The position numbers and the translations under genes were made by a program. From assembly GCA_903885595.1 (NCBI GenBank), contig CAISJJ010000435.1:1-51744 (forward strand): a stretch of DNA of 51,744 nt, given 5' to 3'. Origin of the DNA: an uncultured Bacteroidales bacterium (GTDB lineage: Bacteria; Bacteroidota; Bacteroidia; Bacteroidales; FEN-979). Below are positions 8,790 to 17,950 of the stretch, one piece after another. The notes under the pieces are model-generated. The model made no database searches and was not told where the DNA came from. It saw only the letters and a list, made by a program, of their open reading frames with translations. The stretch's first letter is position 1; each line of letters opens with the position of its first letter.

Positions 8790-9485
8790 ATGAAGAAAAT
8801 TTTAATAAAAACCTGGAAGGTATTCCTCTATTTTCTTTTATTCTACTTCGGAACATCCATCCTTACTGTCATTGCTTACCGTTTTATAAATCCTCCTGTC
8901 ACTCCCCTGATGATGATCAGGCTTGTCGAGCAGGCCTATAACGGACAAACCATCAAACTCACGAAAGAATGGATTTCACTTGATGAGATGTCAGCCGGTC
9001 TCCCACAGGCCGTGGTGGCTGCTGAAGACAACATGTTCATGGAACATTCGGGTTTTGATTTTGAAGCTATTCAGAAAGCAAAAGAGTATAATCAGAAAAA
9101 AAAGGGTAAGAAGGTCAGGGGGGCGAGTACTATTTCACAGCAAACCGCCAAAAATGTGTTTCTGTGGCCGCAGAGGTCCTGGGTTCGCAAAGGCCTGGAG
9201 GTATATTTTACGGTACTCATTGAATTTGTATGGGGGAAAAAGCGGATTATGGAGATTTACCTGAATGTAATCGAAACGGGGAAAGGCATTTATGGAGTGG
9301 AAGCGGCATCGCAGCAGTATTTCGGAAAATCGGCCGGTAAAATCACCCGCAGCCAGGCGGCCCTGATTGCTGCAATTTTACCTAATCCCCTGAAATGGAA
9401 CCCGGCCTCTCCGACCGCCTATCTACTTGGACGGCAGCAATGGATTCTATGGAATATGAACAACATTGGCAAAATTGATTATTAA
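8790..9485 (+). CDS. mtgA: Monofunctional biosynthetic peptidoglycan transglycosylase
   Basis: A 231-residue GT51 enzyme that polymerises lipid II into glycan strands on the outer face of the inner membrane. One membrane helix lies at about residues 10-30. The catalytic block is [11 protein letters not shown] with E79 as the general base. Next come [18 protein letters not shown] and [20 protein letters not shown], which include the second conserved glutamate. There is no transpeptidase domain, and the length is typical of MtgA. It lies 58 bases after the DUF4476 gene, on the same strand. Confidence 0.93.
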   Translation: MKKILIKTWKVFLYFLLFYFGTSILTVIAYRFINPPVTPLMMIRLVEQAYNGQTIKLTKEWISLDEMSAGLPQAVVAAEDNMFMEHSGFDFEAIQKAKEYNQKKKGKKVRGASTISQQTAKNVFLWPQRSWVRKGLEVYFTVLIEFVWGKKRIMEIYLNVIETGKGIYGVEAASQQYFGKSAGKITRSQAALIAAILPNPLKWNPASPTAYLLGRQQWILWNMNNIGKIDY

Positions 9486-9526
9486 ATTTCCAGCCTGAAT
9501 TTCACAGTTATAAGCGTTTTTTTTTG

Positions 9527-9534
9527 TAATTTTG
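9527..9534 (+). promoter_or_regulatory. -7 box for ppdK
   Basis: TAATTTTG matches TAnnTTTG, 26 bases before the ppdK start, just after the end of mtgA. Confidence 0.55.
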
Positions 9535-9560
9535 CCGCTTCAATTTTTTCACTAACCTAA

Positions 9561-12380
9561 ATGATGTCAATTATGGCAAAACAAGCTCAAGAACACAAGT
9601 ACGTCTACTATTTTGGTGGTAAAAAAGCCGAAGGAACGGCCGAAATGAAGAACCTGCTTGGCGGTAAAGGTGCAAACCTCGCCGAGATGGTTAATATCGG
9701 ACTTCCAGTACCTGCCGGTTTCACAATTACTACAGAGGTTTGTACTTACTATCAGCAGAACAAAAAAACCTACCCTAAGGAATTAAAGAAGCAGGTTGCC
9801 GACAGCCTGAAAGCAACTGAAAAAGAGATGGGCGCCATTTTTGGTGATAAAAACAATCCGCTCCTGGTTTCTGTTCGCTCTGGTGCCCGTGCCTCCATGC
9901 CCGGGATGATGGAAACAGTATTAAATGTAGGTTTGAACGACATCACCCGCGAAGGTCTCATCAAGAAGACCAATAATCCGCGTTTTGTGTATGATTCACA
10001 GCGCCGCCTCATTCAAATGTACTCTGATGTGGTCATGGAAAAAGCTGCCGGCATCGAACCTAAAGAAGGACAGGGTGTGCGCGTTCAGCTTGAAAAAGAA
10101 CTGCATAAAATGAAAGAAAAAAGGGGAGCTAAAAGTGATACTGATTTAACATCAGATGATTTGAAAGCCCTCATCGAAATTTACAAGAAAAAAGTTAAAG
10201 AGGTTCTTGGCAAACCCTTTCCCGAGGATCCCATGGAACAACTCTGGGGAGCTGTGGGTGCTGTTTTCTCCAGCTGGAATGGCAAGCGTGCTATTTCCTA
10301 CCGCCGTTTTGAAGGCATCCCCGATGAATGGGGAACAGCCGTGAATGTGCAATCGATGGTCTTTGGGAACATGGGTGATACATCGGCCACCGGTGTTGCA
10401 TTTACCCGTAACCCGGCAACCGGCGAAAACTATTTTTACGGCGAATGGCTGGCTAACGCACAGGGCGAAGATGTGGTTGCCGGTATCCGGACCCCGAACC
10501 CCATCAACGAAATTGGCAAGAATGAGCATACTATGAAGCTCGAATCGCTTGAAACGGCGATGCCGGTTGTTTACAAGGCGCTGCATAAAATAGAGCGTTC
10601 TCTTGAAAAGCATTATCGCAACATGCTTGATATCGAGTTCACGATCCAGGATGGAAAACTCTATATGCTCCAGTGCCGTGTTGGAAAACGCAACGGGCCT
10701 GCCGCCGTTAAAATGGCTGTTGACATGTTCAACGAAAAGCTGATCACCAGGGAAGAGGCTGTTTCGCGCGTGGAACCCAGCCAGCTTGATGAGCTGCTTC
10801 ACCCGATTCTTGACCCAAAAGCTGAAAAGAGCACCAAACCGATGGCAAAAGGTCTGCCCGCCGGTCCTGGTGGATCAACCGGTCAGATTGTATTCTATTC
10901 CGAAGATGCTGTCGCCTGGGCGAAGAAAGGTAAAACGGTTATCCTTGTCCGCGAAGAGACAAACCCGGAAGATATTGAAGGAATGCGTTCGGCACAGGCT
11001 ATTCTCACCGCACGTGGCGGGATGACCAGTCATGCTGCACTCGTTGCACGCGGCTGGGGAAAATGCTGCATCGTCGGCGCCGGCGGCCTTAAGATTGAGG
11101 CATCCAAGAAAACCATGAAAATCGGTGATATAACTTTGAAAGAAGGTGATTATATCTCACTGAATGGTTCCAAAGGATATATCTACAATGGCCAGTTACC
11201 GATGATCAAAGCAGCCGAAGAGAACCCTGATTTCCAGGCATTCATGAAGTTGTGTGATGCTGTGCGTACAATGAAAATCCGCACCAATGCCGATACGCCT
11301 GATGATGCTGCAAAAGCCAGAGCATTTGGTGCCGAAGGTATCGGATTGTTCCGCACCGAGCATATGTTCTATGGCAAAAATGCTGAAAAGCCGCTGTTTC
11401 TCCTCCGTAAGATGATTGCTTCGAAATCGGTGGAAGAGCGCCGTAAGGCCTTAAACGAACTCTATCCATTTGTCAAGGAAGATATCAAACAGACCCTGGC
11501 CGCAATGGACGGATATCCTGTGACCATCCGCACCCTCGATCCTCCCCTGCACGAGTTCATTCCGCAGCAGGAAGAGGCCCGTAAAAAAATCGCCGACAGT
11601 CTCAAGATCACCAAGGAAGAATTCGACCGCCGCGCTGATGCGCTGCATGAAACCAACCCGATGATGGGCCACCGTGGTGTCCGACTTGGTATCACCTATC
11701 CTGAAATCACTGAGATGCAGGTTCGTGCAATCTTTGAAGCTACGGCAGAGTTGCTGAAGGAAAAGAAAAAGGTATTCCCCGAAATCATGATCCCGGTAAC
11801 ATGCACTGAAAAGGAGCTGAAACACCAGTATGTAATCATCGACGAGATTTATGCCGAAGTATGCAAGAAATTCAAGATGAAGGAGATTCCTCACATGGTT
11901 GGAACCATGATCGAGATTCCGCGTGCTGCCCTCACGGCCGATAAAATTGCACAGACAGCTTCTTTCTTCTCTTTTGGCACCAACGATCTGACACAGATGA
12001 CCTTTGGTTTCTCACGCGACGATATTGGTGGATTTGTTCCTGAGTATATCGAGCAGAAAATCCTTCCTGTTGATCCCTTTCAGGTGATCGATTTTGAAGG
12101 AGTGGGTCAGTTGATGAGAATGGCGGTTGAAAAAGGCCGTTCAACACGCAAGGATCTGAAGATCGGTATTTGTGGTGAACATGGCGGTGAGCCCGCTTCT
12201 GTTGAATTCTGCCATTCTCTGGGGTTCAACTACGTGAGTTGCTCCCCGTTCCGCGTACCAATTGCCCGTTTGGCCGCAGCCCAGGCTGTGATCAAACAGA
12301 AAAAGGCTGCTGCGTCAAAACCAGCCGTTAAAAAGGCAGTCGCAAAAAAACCTGCAGCAAAAAAGGTCACAAAGAAATAA
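9561..12380 (+). CDS. ppdK: Pyruvate, phosphate dikinase with Lys/Ala-rich tail
   Basis: It interconverts pyruvate + ATP + Pi and PEP + AMP + PPi in central carbon metabolism. The 939 residues comprise an N-terminal ATP-grasp domain (about 15-380), the phosphohistidine domain with GGMTSHAAL (catalytic H491), and the C-terminal PEP-binding barrel, which ends in GICGEHGGEP with the catalytic cysteine. Family members usually end soon after the ARLAAAQA helix. Here about 29 further residues follow, nearly all Lys, Ala, Pro and Val, like a histone H1-type tail. Its codons look more G/C-rich at third positions than those of its neighbours, which suggests high expression. A second ATG (MAK, 12 bases in) could also serve as the start. 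A strong terminator follows. Confidence 0.95.
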   Translation: MMSIMAKQAQEHKYVYYFGGKKAEGTAEMKNLLGGKGANLAEMVNIGLPVPAGFTITTEVCTYYQQNKKTYPKELKKQVADSLKATEKEMGAIFGDKNNPLLVSVRSGARASMPGMMETVLNVGLNDITREGLIKKTNNPRFVYDSQRRLIQMYSDVVMEKAAGIEPKEGQGVRVQLEKELHKMKEKRGAKSDTDLTSDDLKALIEIYKKKVKEVLGKPFPEDPMEQLWGAVGAVFSSWNGKRAISYRRFEGIPDEWGTAVNVQSMVFGNMGDTSATGVAFTRNPATGENYFYGEWLANAQGEDVVAGIRTPNPINEIGKNEHTMKLESLETAMPVVYKALHKIERSLEKHYRNMLDIEFTIQDGKLYMLQCRVGKRNGPAAVKMAVDMFNEKLITREEAVSRVEPSQLDELLHPILDPKAEKSTKPMAKGLPAGPGGSTGQIVFYSEDAVAWAKKGKTVILVREETNPEDIEGMRSAQAILTARGGMTSHAALVARGWGKCCIVGAGGLKIEASKKTMKIGDITLKEGDYISLNGSKGYIYNGQLPMIKAAEENPDFQAFMKLCDAVRTMKIRTNADTPDDAAKARAFGAEGIGLFRTEHMFYGKNAEKPLFLLRKMIASKSVEERRKALNELYPFVKEDIKQTLAAMDGYPVTIRTLDPPLHEFIPQQEEARKKIADSLKITKEEFDRRADALHETNPMMGHRGVRLGITYPEITEMQVRAIFEATAELLKEKKKVFPEIMIPVTCTEKELKHQYVIIDEIYAEVCKKFKMKEIPHMVGTMIEIPRAALTADKIAQTASFFSFGTNDLTQMTFGFSRDDIGGFVPEYIEQKILPVDPFQVIDFEGVGQLMRMAVEKGRSTRKDLKIGICGEHGGEPASVEFCHSLGFNYVSCSPFRVPIARLAAAQAVIKQKKAAASKPAVKKAVAKKPAAKKVTKK

Positions 12381-12405
12381 GAACCTTTAGACTACCATAT
12401 ATGAT

Positions 12406-12440
12406 AAGGCTGACCGGGAAACCGGTTGGCCTTTCTTTAT
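12406..12440 (+). terminator. Rho-independent terminator of ppdK
   Basis: A 12-bp stem, AAGGCTGACCGG pairing with CCGGTTGGCCTT (two G-U pairs), closes a GAAA tetraloop and is followed by a T-rich run. It starts 25 bases after the ppdK stop. Confidence 0.88.
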
Positions 12441-12547
12441 TTCGTTAGAAGATGTTACACGAGTACATCACGAATTCAAGGATGCTTCTTCGACATGCAG
12501 TTTCATGAACCGATCGAGGTTCAATGCAATGTTATTTTATGTGCGGA

Positions 12548-14002
12548 TTACAACAAGGTTGCTTCGCTATCGGCGGAAGCAATTCCGATTTTACGATCCT
12601 GCATCGTTGCTGACAGGATCAGGGCCACCAGGCACAGCCCGGCACCACCTGCATAAGCCCAGCTGAATCCGGCAGCTATATTTCCGGGGGTAACCAGGGC
12701 GGCATGAGTTCCATCGGGAGAAAACCCCGCCGGCATAGCGAATGCAAAGAGAAACTCCATCAGTATGATCCCCGACATCTGGCCCAGGTTTGTTGAAAGT
12801 TTGAAAACACTAGAAGATATCGACTGTTTCCCGGGATCGGCCACCGACATTATGAAATTATTGTTCGGTGTGATGAAAAAAGCGTAGGCAATTCCCTGCA
12901 TCACCAGGAACAGGAATACGATCCAAAGGTGCATATTTCCCATCAGAAGCATAAAACACAGAGAGGAAACAAAGGCAAGCAACATTCCGGCCTGCATCAG
13001 ACGCGTTTTTGAAACATGGTCGGACAGATTGCCGGCAACCGGACTCATTGCGCTGAAAATAACGGCAAAGGTCATAAGGATAAAACCTGCATGCTCAACG
13101 TTAATATGCAAGACATAGGTAAGCAGGAAGGGCATCAGAACACCGCTACCGGCCAGCAATCCATAACCTGCCAGGGAAATTATGATTCCGGTTGCATATT
13201 CGCGGCGGCTGAAAATGGTCAGATCCAAAATGGGATCAGGGGCTTTTCTTTCTCTGCGGACAAACAAAACAAGGAGCAGGATCGATAAAGGAAAACTAAC
13301 CAGCATGACAGGACTTGTCCATCCAATTTTACGGGCCTGGTTCAGGCAAAATACAAGCAATGCCAGGCCTGCAAAACTTAAAATGGCCCCGGGATAATCA
13401 AAATTGCGCTTTACATCAGCGCCCGTGTGGCATTTGTCGCCAGGAATTGCTTTCCAGGCAAGGATCACGGCAAAAACACCAACTGGTACATTAATAAGAA
13501 ATATCCAGTGCCAGTTAAGCAATCCGGTGATCAGTCCTCCCAAAGGATTTCCTACCAGCAACCCAAGTGATACCAGCGGAGAAAAGATCCCAAAAGCCCA
13601 TCCCCTTCGGTCAGGAGCAATGAATGTTGAAATCAGTGAAAGACCGGTCGCGTATAGCATGGAGGCGCCCAGCGCCTGAATGGCCCGGGCCGTCAGCAGG
13701 AATGTCAAAGAACCGGCAAAACCGCATGCCAGCGAGCTTAATGTAAATATAACGAATCCTGAAATGAATACTCTTTTAACCCCAAATTTGTCAGCCAGCT
13801 TTCCGAAAATAATCATGGTGCCCGCCATCACTACCATGTATACCAGGATGATCTGAACCACCGATCCGGTTCCGACATGGAAATAGCGGGCAATATACGG
13901 AAGGGAAATATTCACGATATTCCCGTCAAGCAACGCCATAAATCCGGCAAGGGAGGCACTGATGATCAGGGCAACCTGGCGCGATTTGGTTTCAATAAAC
14001 AT
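12548..14002 (-). CDS. MFS transporter, DHA2 family (EmrB/QacA-type, 14 helices)
   Basis: A 484-residue inner-membrane protein with about 14 hydrophobic segments. It carries the MFS motif A after the second helix (GKLADKFGVKRV), and the DHA2-type LLVGNPLGGLITGLL and NWHWIFLINVPVG stretches near helices 5-6. It should export small molecules in exchange for protons; the substrate is unknown. It lies about 115 bases downstream of the HMA-domain gene on the same strand, so it may be transcribed with the metal cluster, but there is no membrane-fusion or TolC partner here. Drug efflux is the family's usual role; metal-chelate export would be speculation. Confidence 0.88.
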   Translation of the reverse strand: MFIETKSRQVALIISASLAGFMALLDGNIVNISLPYIARYFHVGTGSVVQIILVYMVVMAGTMIIFGKLADKFGVKRVFISGFVIFTLSSLACGFAGSLTFLLTARAIQALGASMLYATGLSLISTFIAPDRRGWAFGIFSPLVSLGLLVGNPLGGLITGLLNWHWIFLINVPVGVFAVILAWKAIPGDKCHTGADVKRNFDYPGAILSFAGLALLVFCLNQARKIGWTSPVMLVSFPLSILLLVLFVRRERKAPDPILDLTIFSRREYATGIIISLAGYGLLAGSGVLMPFLLTYVLHINVEHAGFILMTFAVIFSAMSPVAGNLSDHVSKTRLMQAGMLLAFVSSLCFMLLMGNMHLWIVFLFLVMQGIAYAFFITPNNNFIMSVADPGKQSISSSVFKLSTNLGQMSGIILMEFLFAFAMPAGFSPDGTHAALVTPGNIAAGFSWAYAGGAGLCLVALILSATMQDRKIGIASADSEATLL

Positions 14003-14117
14003 TGGGCCGATTTTTTAATCACACGGTCAAAGGTCTGAAAAAATTGCCGATTTTAAAACATAAATACCGTTAACAATATTTTACCAACGATCAGGAAGTA
14101 CCTTTCGCGCAACCCGG

Positions 14118-14480
14118 TCAATGTTTTGGTGCATCCTTCTTACAGCAGGCCGGGAGTTTATCATAAGCCGCCTTATCGCAGGCAACATCATCGGCATCAT
14201 AGCCCAGTTTCGAGATTTTTTTTCGCAATTCATCCGGGGTTGTGGATTTCGTGTTGTACTTAATGGTTGCAACTTTTGTCTCCACATCAAGGGATACATC
14301 TTTCACCCCTTTTTCAAAGGCCATTCCGTTTTCGATACGGTCCTTGCACATCCCGCAGACCGCCGAAGTTTTAATTTTAATAGTGTCTGTTTTTTTATCC
14401 TGCGAGCAGACAGTTTCCGCAAACATCATGGAACATATTGCAACCAGAAACAAACCGATAAAGAATTTTGTTGTTTTCAT
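14118..14480 (-). CDS. Exported heavy-metal-associated (HMA) domain protein
   Basis: A 120-residue protein with a signal peptide (1-26) and a single HMA fold (about 34-100). The metal site is CGMC (C42, C45), and the beta-alpha-beta-beta pattern is typical of MerP/CopZ-like metallochaperones. A Cys-rich tail follows (C101, C112, C113, then KKDAPKH), giving extra thiols and a terminal histidine. It probably binds soft metal ions, copper most likely, in the periplasm. It lies downstream of the TonB receptor and HYC_CC_PP genes on the same strand, separated from the receptor by two tandem arrays. The metal specificity is inferred. Confidence 0.85.
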   Translation of the reverse strand: MKTTKFFIGLFLVAICSMMFAETVCSQDKKTDTIKIKTSAVCGMCKDRIENGMAFEKGVKDVSLDVETKVATIKYNTKSTTPDELRKKISKLGYDADDVACDKAAYDKLPACCKKDAPKH

Positions 14481-14481
14481 T

Positions 14482-14585
14482 GATTTGAGAATTTGAAGAT
14501 TTGGAGATTTGGAGATTTGAAGAATTGGAGATTAGAAGATTTGGAGATGCGAAGGTGTGAAGATGTAAAGATGTAAAGATGTGAG
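14482..14585. repeat. Tandem array, 8-bp unit GATTTGRA (13 units)
   Basis: Thirteen units in exact 8-bp phase. They begin with GATTTGAG, AATTTGAA, GATTTGGA and drift to GATGTAAA and GATGTGAG. The array starts 1 base from the first codon of the HMA gene. The core word is the reverse complement of the one at 5116 and recurs at 44914. Confidence 0.92.
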
Positions 14586-14637
14586 AATCGTATGTTTTGA
14601 AAATGAGTCATCTGAAATATTGTGTTTGGTGATTCTG

Positions 14638-14700
14638 TCATTCGTCATTCGTCATTTGTCGTTTGTCACTCGTCATTCGTCACTCGTCACTCGTCATTCG
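14638..14700. repeat. Tandem array, 7-bp unit TCATTCG/TCACTCG (9 units)
   Basis: Nine units in strict 7-bp phase, plus a partial unit TCACC that runs into the TonB receptor stop codon (14705-14707). On the minus strand the words are TGACGAA and TGACGAG, also found at 36150 and, as GACGAAT, at 5062. Confidence 0.92.
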
Positions 14701-14704
14701 TCAC

Positions 14705-17050
14705 CTACTTTATCGTCAGCCTTATACCAGCATATATGGTAATCCCGGTTATAGGGCCCCATGCCATGGATGCATCAAAATGAGTATGGTAAGGTTTCCA
14801 GTACTCGGCAATTGGATCGGTTTGCCGGAAATTGGTCAGGTTCTCTCCCCCGAGATAGACATCAAAGTATTTGAATTTCTTTGTAATCTGTCCGAGCAGG
14901 TTGAACCACACCGGCGACCACCCAGGACGCTGCAGGAAGTCCGGCATTTTCTGTGTATCAGGGAGCCTCGAGGGACCATTCAACTGACCGGTCAGGTCGA
15001 ATTTCCATTTTTCGAACTTTGTGGCATAACCAAATGAAAGCAGACCTTTATATTGGCTCACCATCGATTTTTGACGCAATTCCCCGCCCTCCGTCACTTT
15101 TACATCGTTATAACGGAAAGCAGCGGTAATGGTAAACTGTTTAACCGGTGAAAAGGTAAACTGAACCTGGGCACTGTTGGCAAATGATTTTCCATTGAGG
15201 TTATAAAAATATACTGCTGTGGGTAAACTGTCCTGGTCGGTGATAACCTGCTTCACGAAACTGGTACGGTAGGCATCTACTGAGAATTCTGCTTTTTCAC
15301 TGAAAAGAGTGAAGTTCCATGTAAAATTGAGCCCGTAGTTCCAGGCCTCTTCATTACCAAGATCAGGTGCAAAAAAGAGCGACCGCTGGCTCACAAAGAC
15401 AGAGCTGTTTTCGGCCATCAGGTTGGGTGACCGATATCCTTTTCCAACGGATGCGCGGATGGTTGTTGTTTTTGAAGGATTGCCCCGGAGGTGCAACCTG
15501 GGGGTGAAATAATATCCGAAACGGCTGTTATAATCCCCGCGCAATCCTGCAATCAAAGCAAATTTCTCATGGATTTCAAAAGTATATTCGAAAAATACAC
15601 CAGCATCCCATTCATTGCGGTCCATGATGTATGTTACAACTGAATCATCAACCAGGGTGAACAGGTCGGCATCGGTTGCGACTATCGTGGCAGGGAGTGT
15701 CTGATACCGGTACTTCAGACGGGTCTGAATGAAATTTTCACTGTAGTCATCGATAAAATAGCTTGCCCCGGCAGAAATCCGGTGTTTATTCCCATCGAAT
15801 GAACTGGTAAAGATCAGGTTGGCATTGAAGTTCTGTTCATGGCCATGGTAAAGGTTGATTCCATAGAAAGCATCCTGCTGGTGGTTGATCCCTGAAATGA
15901 TCAGACCGAGGCTCGATTTTCCTCCTTGCCCCATAAAGGTTCCGTTCTTCCAGAATGCCTCCACCCGGTTGGTCTTAACCCCGATTCCATATTTTTTTGA
16001 ATCGTTTGTAATGCCGGTCGTATCGGTATTCCAGGTGCTTTTATCGAAATCCATCTGCCCGCCGTTTCGTTCCTCATATAGAAATTTGACGCCAAGTCTT
16101 GAAACCCATTTCTCGTGAACAATATAATCCCAGCGGTTCATGGCGGTAATTGTGGTTATTTTTGGCAGATCCATGAATCCATCATCATTCCGGTCGAATT
16201 TATTCTGGAATGTGGCGGCATGAACCAGGAGCGAAGTGCTCAGTTTATCATTGATCTTAATAGAGCCATCGGCATTGGACTCAAGTCGCAGATTGCTGTT
16301 TCCGAATATGTTCAGGAAAAACTTTTCGCTTGATTCGGGTTTCTTGTACTCCACATTGATCTGGCCGGTAAGCGATTCATAACCCTGAACCACCGACGAA
16401 GTCCCCTTGGCCACCTGGATCGACTCCATCCACGATCCCGGAATATAATTCAGTCCAAAAGCAGTTGCCAAACCGCGGATAAGAGGGACATTCTCAGTCA
16501 TGATCTGACTGTAAATGCCCGATAGTCCCAATAATTGAATCTGACGGGCGCCCGAAAGCGCATCGGAGTATGAAACATCAACCGAAGCATTTGTCTCGAA
16601 GCTTTCGGCCAGATTGCAACAGGCAGCCCGTTGAAGCTCCCCGACTGTTATTACTGTGGTAGCCCGGGTATTGAGTTTAGATATAAAGGTGTTGTCTTTC
16701 TTCCCCTTAATAGTAACTTCCTTCAGGTCTTGAATCACCGGGGTCAGCACAATGTCAATCCTGCTTTTTACTGAGGTGATGTTCACCGTATCACGGTGAT
16801 AGCCCATCAGGCTAACCACAAGTTCCGGGTTTTTCACGCCTGACATGGAAATTTTGAATTTCCCTGCTTCATCGGTGAAGGTGCCTTTTGTAGTTCCAAG
16901 CCAGAATACATTTGCTCCCGGCAATCCGACGGATTTTCCATCGGAATCTTTTTCCCAGACTGTACCAATCACCGCCTGGGATTTTACGCTGAAACCATTA
17001 AGGATTCCAGCAAGTATTATGAAAATAAAAAATATTCGTGGGAATTTCAT
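14705..17050 (-). CDS. TonB-dependent receptor with carboxypeptidase-like N-domain, probable metal uptake
   Basis: A 781-residue outer-membrane active transporter. It has a signal peptide (1-25), a CarboxypepD_reg-like beta-sandwich (about 26-105), a plug domain (about 125-235) and a 22-strand-type barrel to the C-terminus. The plug contains an unusual AACCNLAESFET stretch with C144/C145 and QIQLLGLSGIYSQIM, which resembles the receptor subtype found with HMA and HYC_CC_PP proteins. It lies between those two genes on the same strand, so it probably imports a metal ion or metal chelate. The stop codon is followed at once by a 7-bp tandem array. The receptor class is secure; the substrate is inferred from neighbours. 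Confidence 0.9.
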   Translation of the reverse strand: MKFPRIFFIFIILAGILNGFSVKSQAVIGTVWEKDSDGKSVGLPGANVFWLGTTKGTFTDEAGKFKISMSGVKNPELVVSLMGYHRDTVNITSVKSRIDIVLTPVIQDLKEVTIKGKKDNTFISKLNTRATTVITVGELQRAACCNLAESFETNASVDVSYSDALSGARQIQLLGLSGIYSQIMTENVPLIRGLATAFGLNYIPGSWMESIQVAKGTSSVVQGYESLTGQINVEYKKPESSEKFFLNIFGNSNLRLESNADGSIKINDKLSTSLLVHAATFQNKFDRNDDGFMDLPKITTITAMNRWDYIVHEKWVSRLGVKFLYEERNGGQMDFDKSTWNTDTTGITNDSKKYGIGVKTNRVEAFWKNGTFMGQGGKSSLGLIISGINHQQDAFYGINLYHGHEQNFNANLIFTSSFDGNKHRISAGASYFIDDYSENFIQTRLKYRYQTLPATIVATDADLFTLVDDSVVTYIMDRNEWDAGVFFEYTFEIHEKFALIAGLRGDYNSRFGYYFTPRLHLRGNPSKTTTIRASVGKGYRSPNLMAENSSVFVSQRSLFFAPDLGNEEAWNYGLNFTWNFTLFSEKAEFSVDAYRTSFVKQVITDQDSLPTAVYFYNLNGKSFANSAQVQFTFSPVKQFTITAAFRYNDVKVTEGGELRQKSMVSQYKGLLSFGYATKFEKWKFDLTGQLNGPSRLPDTQKMPDFLQRPGWSPVWFNLLGQITKKFKYFDVYLGGENLTNFRQTDPIAEYWKPYHTHFDASMAWGPITGITIYAGIRLTIK

Positions 17051-17349
17051 CTGTTAAAAATATGGTTTTAAAGTTCATTTAGTATATCCATAATTATCAT
17101 TCACGGTTTGAATTAACATTGTACTCAAGGATATTACAACCGTTGATAATTAATTTACAATGGTTAAATACCTTACCGGTACAAGCCTTCTTAAGGATGG
17201 CAAAGCCGGAAATACCAATAACATCAATCACGATTTGAATGAATTGATCTCAGTGGATCATTTAACCCCATCGTCTGGAGAAAAATAAATGAATTGGAAT
17301 TGATATTCGCTGCCGGCTGATAATACACGTTTTTTACCCGGCACACAGG
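17051..17349. other. Gap between HYC_CC_PP gene and TonB receptor
   Basis: About 300 bases without a convincing gene. A 42-codon plus-strand frame (17160-17288) runs against the operon and matches nothing I recognise. I see no array or clear hairpin. Confidence 0.5.
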
Positions 17350-17841
17350 TTATGAAATGGAGGGGTGATCCGGTATTTTTTGCTGATGAAGGAAATGAAT
17401 CAGCTGCTTACCACCCAGGGGTGGAGGGTGAAACTGTAAAAAATGGATAGGATATTTTATTGATTCGATGGCAGCAATCTCAGGGACAGGCAGGAAATAT
17501 TGAGGTACCAGGGTTGGAAATGAATTGATCATCAATTTTTCAGCCCGAATAGTAACCATCTCCAGTTTCAAAAAGGAATTGATGCTTACACAACAGGGCG
17601 CTGCATTGAAATAAAGTGTATTATCGCTGCTTGTCGTCTCAGTATCAGGATAGCATGCTAAATCTTCCTGACCACCTTCACAGCATGATGATCCGGGCAT
17701 CTGGAAAAATTCAGGGTAAAGGGTAACGTCGTCCGTGTTGCTGGTGTTGCAAATATGGTGAAGGATTGAGACTCCCATTGAACTAAAAAGGAAGACTGAG
17801 AGCAAAAAAATTACACCGATATTTTTTATAGCTGTCATCAT
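17350..17841 (-). CDS. HYC_CC_PP family small exported protein
   Basis: A 163-residue protein with a hydrophobic N-terminal segment (about 7-25). The spaced motifs that name the family are present: HHIC (28-31), CC at 53-54, CC at 83-84, and a PPP run (139-141) near the C-terminus. Such proteins are found in Bacteroidota beside TonB receptors and HMA proteins, as here, where it is the first gene of the cluster. The Cys/His pattern suggests metal binding in the periplasm or at the membrane; no activity is established that I know of. A TAATTTTG box lies 15 bases upstream on this strand. The start could be the second methionine. Confidence 0.75.
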   Translation of the reverse strand: MMTAIKNIGVIFLLSVFLFSSMGVSILHHICNTSNTDDVTLYPEFFQMPGSSCCEGGQEDLACYPDTETTSSDNTLYFNAAPCCVSINSFLKLEMVTIRAEKLMINSFPTLVPQYFLPVPEIAAIESIKYPIHFLQFHPPPLGGKQLIHFLHQQKIPDHPSIS

Positions 17842-17855
17842 TGGAATTAACAGAG

Positions 17856-17863
17856 CAAAATTA
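17856..17863 (-). promoter_or_regulatory. -7 box for the HYC_CC_PP / TonB receptor / HMA cluster
   Basis: TAATTTTG on the minus strand matches TAnnTTTG, 14 bases before the first start codon of the cluster. No metal-regulator site is recognised. Confidence 0.5.
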
Positions 17864-17950
17864 CGAAAATTATTATGTCTAATACCTTGTGGCTTCCGAT
17901 TTGGAATAGCGGAATATTAATTTTCTTATTATCTTGCATGAAAAATAGCC

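Noticed and set aside
10152-10802. 216-codon minus-strand frame inside ppdK
   Set aside because: It lies wholly inside a highly conserved gene on the other strand and matches no family; it is a shadow of G/C-rich third positions.
17160-17288. 42-codon plus-strand frame between metal-cluster genes
   Set aside because: It runs against the operon, has no clear ribosome-binding site and resembles no family I know.
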